A DNA stretch of 7,589 bases from Clostridiales bacterium (GTDB lineage: Bacteria; Bacillota; Clostridia; Lachnospirales; WQUN01). Positions 6,272 to 7,589 of this stretch are shown piece by piece (position 1 is the first letter of the stretch; every line of letters starts with the position of its first letter). A program made the translations under genes and the position numbers. The stretch lies in NCBI GenBank assembly GCA_031271275.1, contig JAISWA010000094.1, positions 1 to 7,589 on the forward strand. The letters are read 5' to 3'. The notes under the pieces are model-generated. The model was given only the letters and a program-made list of their open reading frames with translations, was not told the DNA's origin and ran no database searches.

Positions 6272-7589
6272 GCGCCGTCCCTGCAAGCCGCCCGTGCCGT
6301 CATGGCTTGCCCAAAAATCCCGCAGTTTATTTTTTAAATCGTTTCCGTCCTTTATGTACGAGAAACCTTCCCATTCCGGCGGGAAAAGCGCCCTGTACGT
6401 ACTCTCCGCAAACCGGCTGTCAATCAGCAGCACTACGCCCTTGTCCGTTTCCGTCCGAATGACGCGGCCCGCCGCCTGCAGCACTTTGTTCATCCCCGGG
6501 TACTGGTAGGCGAAGGCGAAGCCCGTATCGCTCAGCCGGTTGTAATAATCCATAAGCACGTTCCGTGCTTCGGTAATCATCGGCAGTCCTACGCCAACGA
6601 CCGCCGCGCCCGTCAGCCGTTCCCCCTTCAAGTCGATTCCTTCGGAAAAAATGCCGCCCATCACCGCGAATGCGAGCAGCGTCTCCTTCGGTCCGTCCAA
6701 AAATTCCGCCAAAAACCCCTCGCGGTTTTCGTCGTTCATTTCCTGCGTTTGCGCCAACGTGCGTACATGGGGAAACCGCTCGCGGAAAATCGAAAGCACT
6801 TCCGACAAATACGCATACGACGGGAAGAACGCCATATAATTTCCCGTCCTACCGTCCATCATTTCATGCAGGCGTTCGGCGATTTTTTCATAACCGCCCG
6901 CGCGGTCCTTATAGCGGGTGGAAATCCGGCGGTCTATGAGCAAGCATAAATTCTCCCGGGGGAACGGCGAGGCGAGGCGCAGGGTATAGTCCTCCGGCGC
7001 GCCCCCGAGCACCGCGCGGAAGTAGGGGAGCGGCGTAAGCGTAGCGGAAAAGAAAACACAGGCGCGGCTCTTTTTTTGTTCCTCTGCCAACAGCGCCGAA
7101 GGGTCGAGGCAGTAAAGCCGTATGAAACCGTGGGAAGGCTCGCGGAAGAAGGTATAGTTTTCGCCGAAGAATTCCGAAACCCGCAGGTAATCCAACACGC
7201 CGAAATATAAATTCATCAGCGCTTCGGTATGCGGCGAAATCTCCCCGGATAAAGCTTTCAGCGCCGTGTCGCACTCCGCCGCGAAATCGAGCAGCAGCGG
7301 AAGCAGCGACTGAGGCGGTTCGTTTAAACAAAGCGCCGGGCGACCGTTTTCTTCGCCGCCCGGTTTTAAAATCTTCAAAATTTCTTTGGCAATCGCGCCC
7401 ATTCGCTTGTACAGCGGATGTTTTTTCCCAAGCTCCCTGCGGAGGGAAACGAAATCGCTCCGGTACAGCCCCGCCGAAAACATGTCCCTCGCGCGGTCGA
7501 TGAGGTTGTGCGCCTCGTCGTTGAGCAAAATATAATCGCCGCCGTATTGGAAGAAGCGGCGCAGTCGCGCCTTAGGGTCGTACACATGG
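6245..7589 (-). CDS. Rad3/DinG-type ATP-dependent DNA helicase (partial, N-terminus outside window)
   Basis: C-terminal 447 or so codons of a superfamily 2 helicase of the XPD/Rad3/DinG group, which unwinds DNA 5'-3' in repair and replication. The frame is open to the right edge (..HVYDPKARL), so the GTG at 7585 is an internal Val and not a start. Counting that Val as 1: motif II DEAH at 23-26 (7508-7519), motif III FFSATLTP (178-185), motif IV region YMAFFPSYAYL (250-260), motif V GGIFSEGIDL (310-319) and motif VI QAAGRVIR (370-377). These match DEAD_2 and Helicase_C_2. The Walker A and the Fe-S cysteines would lie outside the window. DYILLNDEAHNLIDRARDMF is typical of Clostridia members, which often carry an N-terminal nuclease-like domain. 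About 21 residues follow the usual FW ending, and the stop lies inside holA. Confidence 0.93.
   Translation of the reverse strand, partial: HVYDPKARLRRFFQYGGDYILLNDEAHNLIDRARDMFSAGLYRSDFVSLRRELGKKHPLYKRMGAIAKEILKILKPGGEENGRPALCLNEPPQSLLPLLLDFAAECDTALKALSGEISPHTEALMNLYFGVLDYLRVSEFFGENYTFFREPSHGFIRLYCLDPSALLAEEQKKSRACVFFSATLTPLPYFRAVLGGAPEDYTLRLASPFPRENLCLLIDRRISTRYKDRAGGYEKIAERLHEMMDGRTGNYMAFFPSYAYLSEVLSIFRERFPHVRTLAQTQEMNDENREGFLAEFLDGPKETLLAFAVMGGIFSEGIDLKGERLTGAAVVGVGLPMITEARNVLMDYYNRLSDTGFAFAYQYPGMNKVLQAAGRVIRTETDKGVVLLIDSRFAESTYRALFPPEWEGFSYIKDGNDLKNKLRDFWASHDGTGGLQGRRSGSPVTHD
6283..6310. repeat. Inverted repeat near the convergent gene ends
   Basis: GCAAGCC (6283-6289) and GGCTTGC (6304-6310) form a perfect 7-bp stem around 14 nt. 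It lies just beyond the holA stop and in the last helicase codons, where a shared terminator would be expected. However, no T-run directly follows it on either strand, so it is not a typical intrinsic terminator. It may only stabilise 3' ends or be chance. Confidence 0.3.

Noticed and set aside
6909..7331. Second - strand frame inside the helicase gene.
   Set aside because: Ala/Arg/Pro-rich product with no domain. The overlapping frame carries all the helicase motifs.

Overview
The window holds six genes: five on the + strand in one close series, and one on the - strand that enters from the right edge. The gene set suggests a Bacillota (Firmicutes) genome, most likely a Clostridia lineage of moderate G+C (a little over half by eye). 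The evidence is a WalRK/PhoPR-type two-component pair, a GerM-like protein with two GerMN domains, comEC directly followed by holA as in Bacillus, and a DinG/Rad3-type helicase of the kind common in Clostridia. This placement is inference from family resemblance; no marker gene for finer taxonomy is present.

Layout. Positions 1-56 are a short leader with a good ribosome binding site. Then come an OmpR-family response regulator (57-746), a membrane sensor histidine kinase (757-2175), a membrane-anchored double-GerMN protein (2204-3175) and comEC (3180-5183). The gaps are 10, 28 and 4 bp, so these four look like one transcription unit. A 62-bp gap with a plausible sigma-A promoter leads to holA, the DNA polymerase III delta subunit (5246-6271). 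A convergent Rad3/DinG-type helicase, cut by the window edge (6245-7589, - strand), overlaps the end of holA by 27 bp.

How they fit together. The kinase probably senses an envelope signal through its extracytoplasmic Cache/PAS-like domain and phosphorylates the regulator at Asp53. The GerMN protein is a candidate accessory to the kinase, as LpqB is in the actinobacterial mtrA-mtrB-lpqB operon. ComEC is the DNA-uptake channel. HolA and the helicase are DNA replication and repair functions.

Main points for a second look. A near-textbook intrinsic terminator (9-bp GC-rich stem, 7-nt loop, six Ts) lies inside the comEC reading frame 54 nt after its start codon. A second weaker hairpin with a T-rich tail follows about 30 nt later, and the two share complementary arms, which suggests translation-coupled attenuation between the signalling genes and comEC. 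The C-terminal metallo-beta-lactamase-like domain of ComEC keeps recognisable landmarks but has lost the metal-binding HxHxDH motif. holA also carries a long inverted repeat ending in a T-run just after its start. No tRNA, rRNA, CRISPR array, insertion sequence or long repeat was seen.
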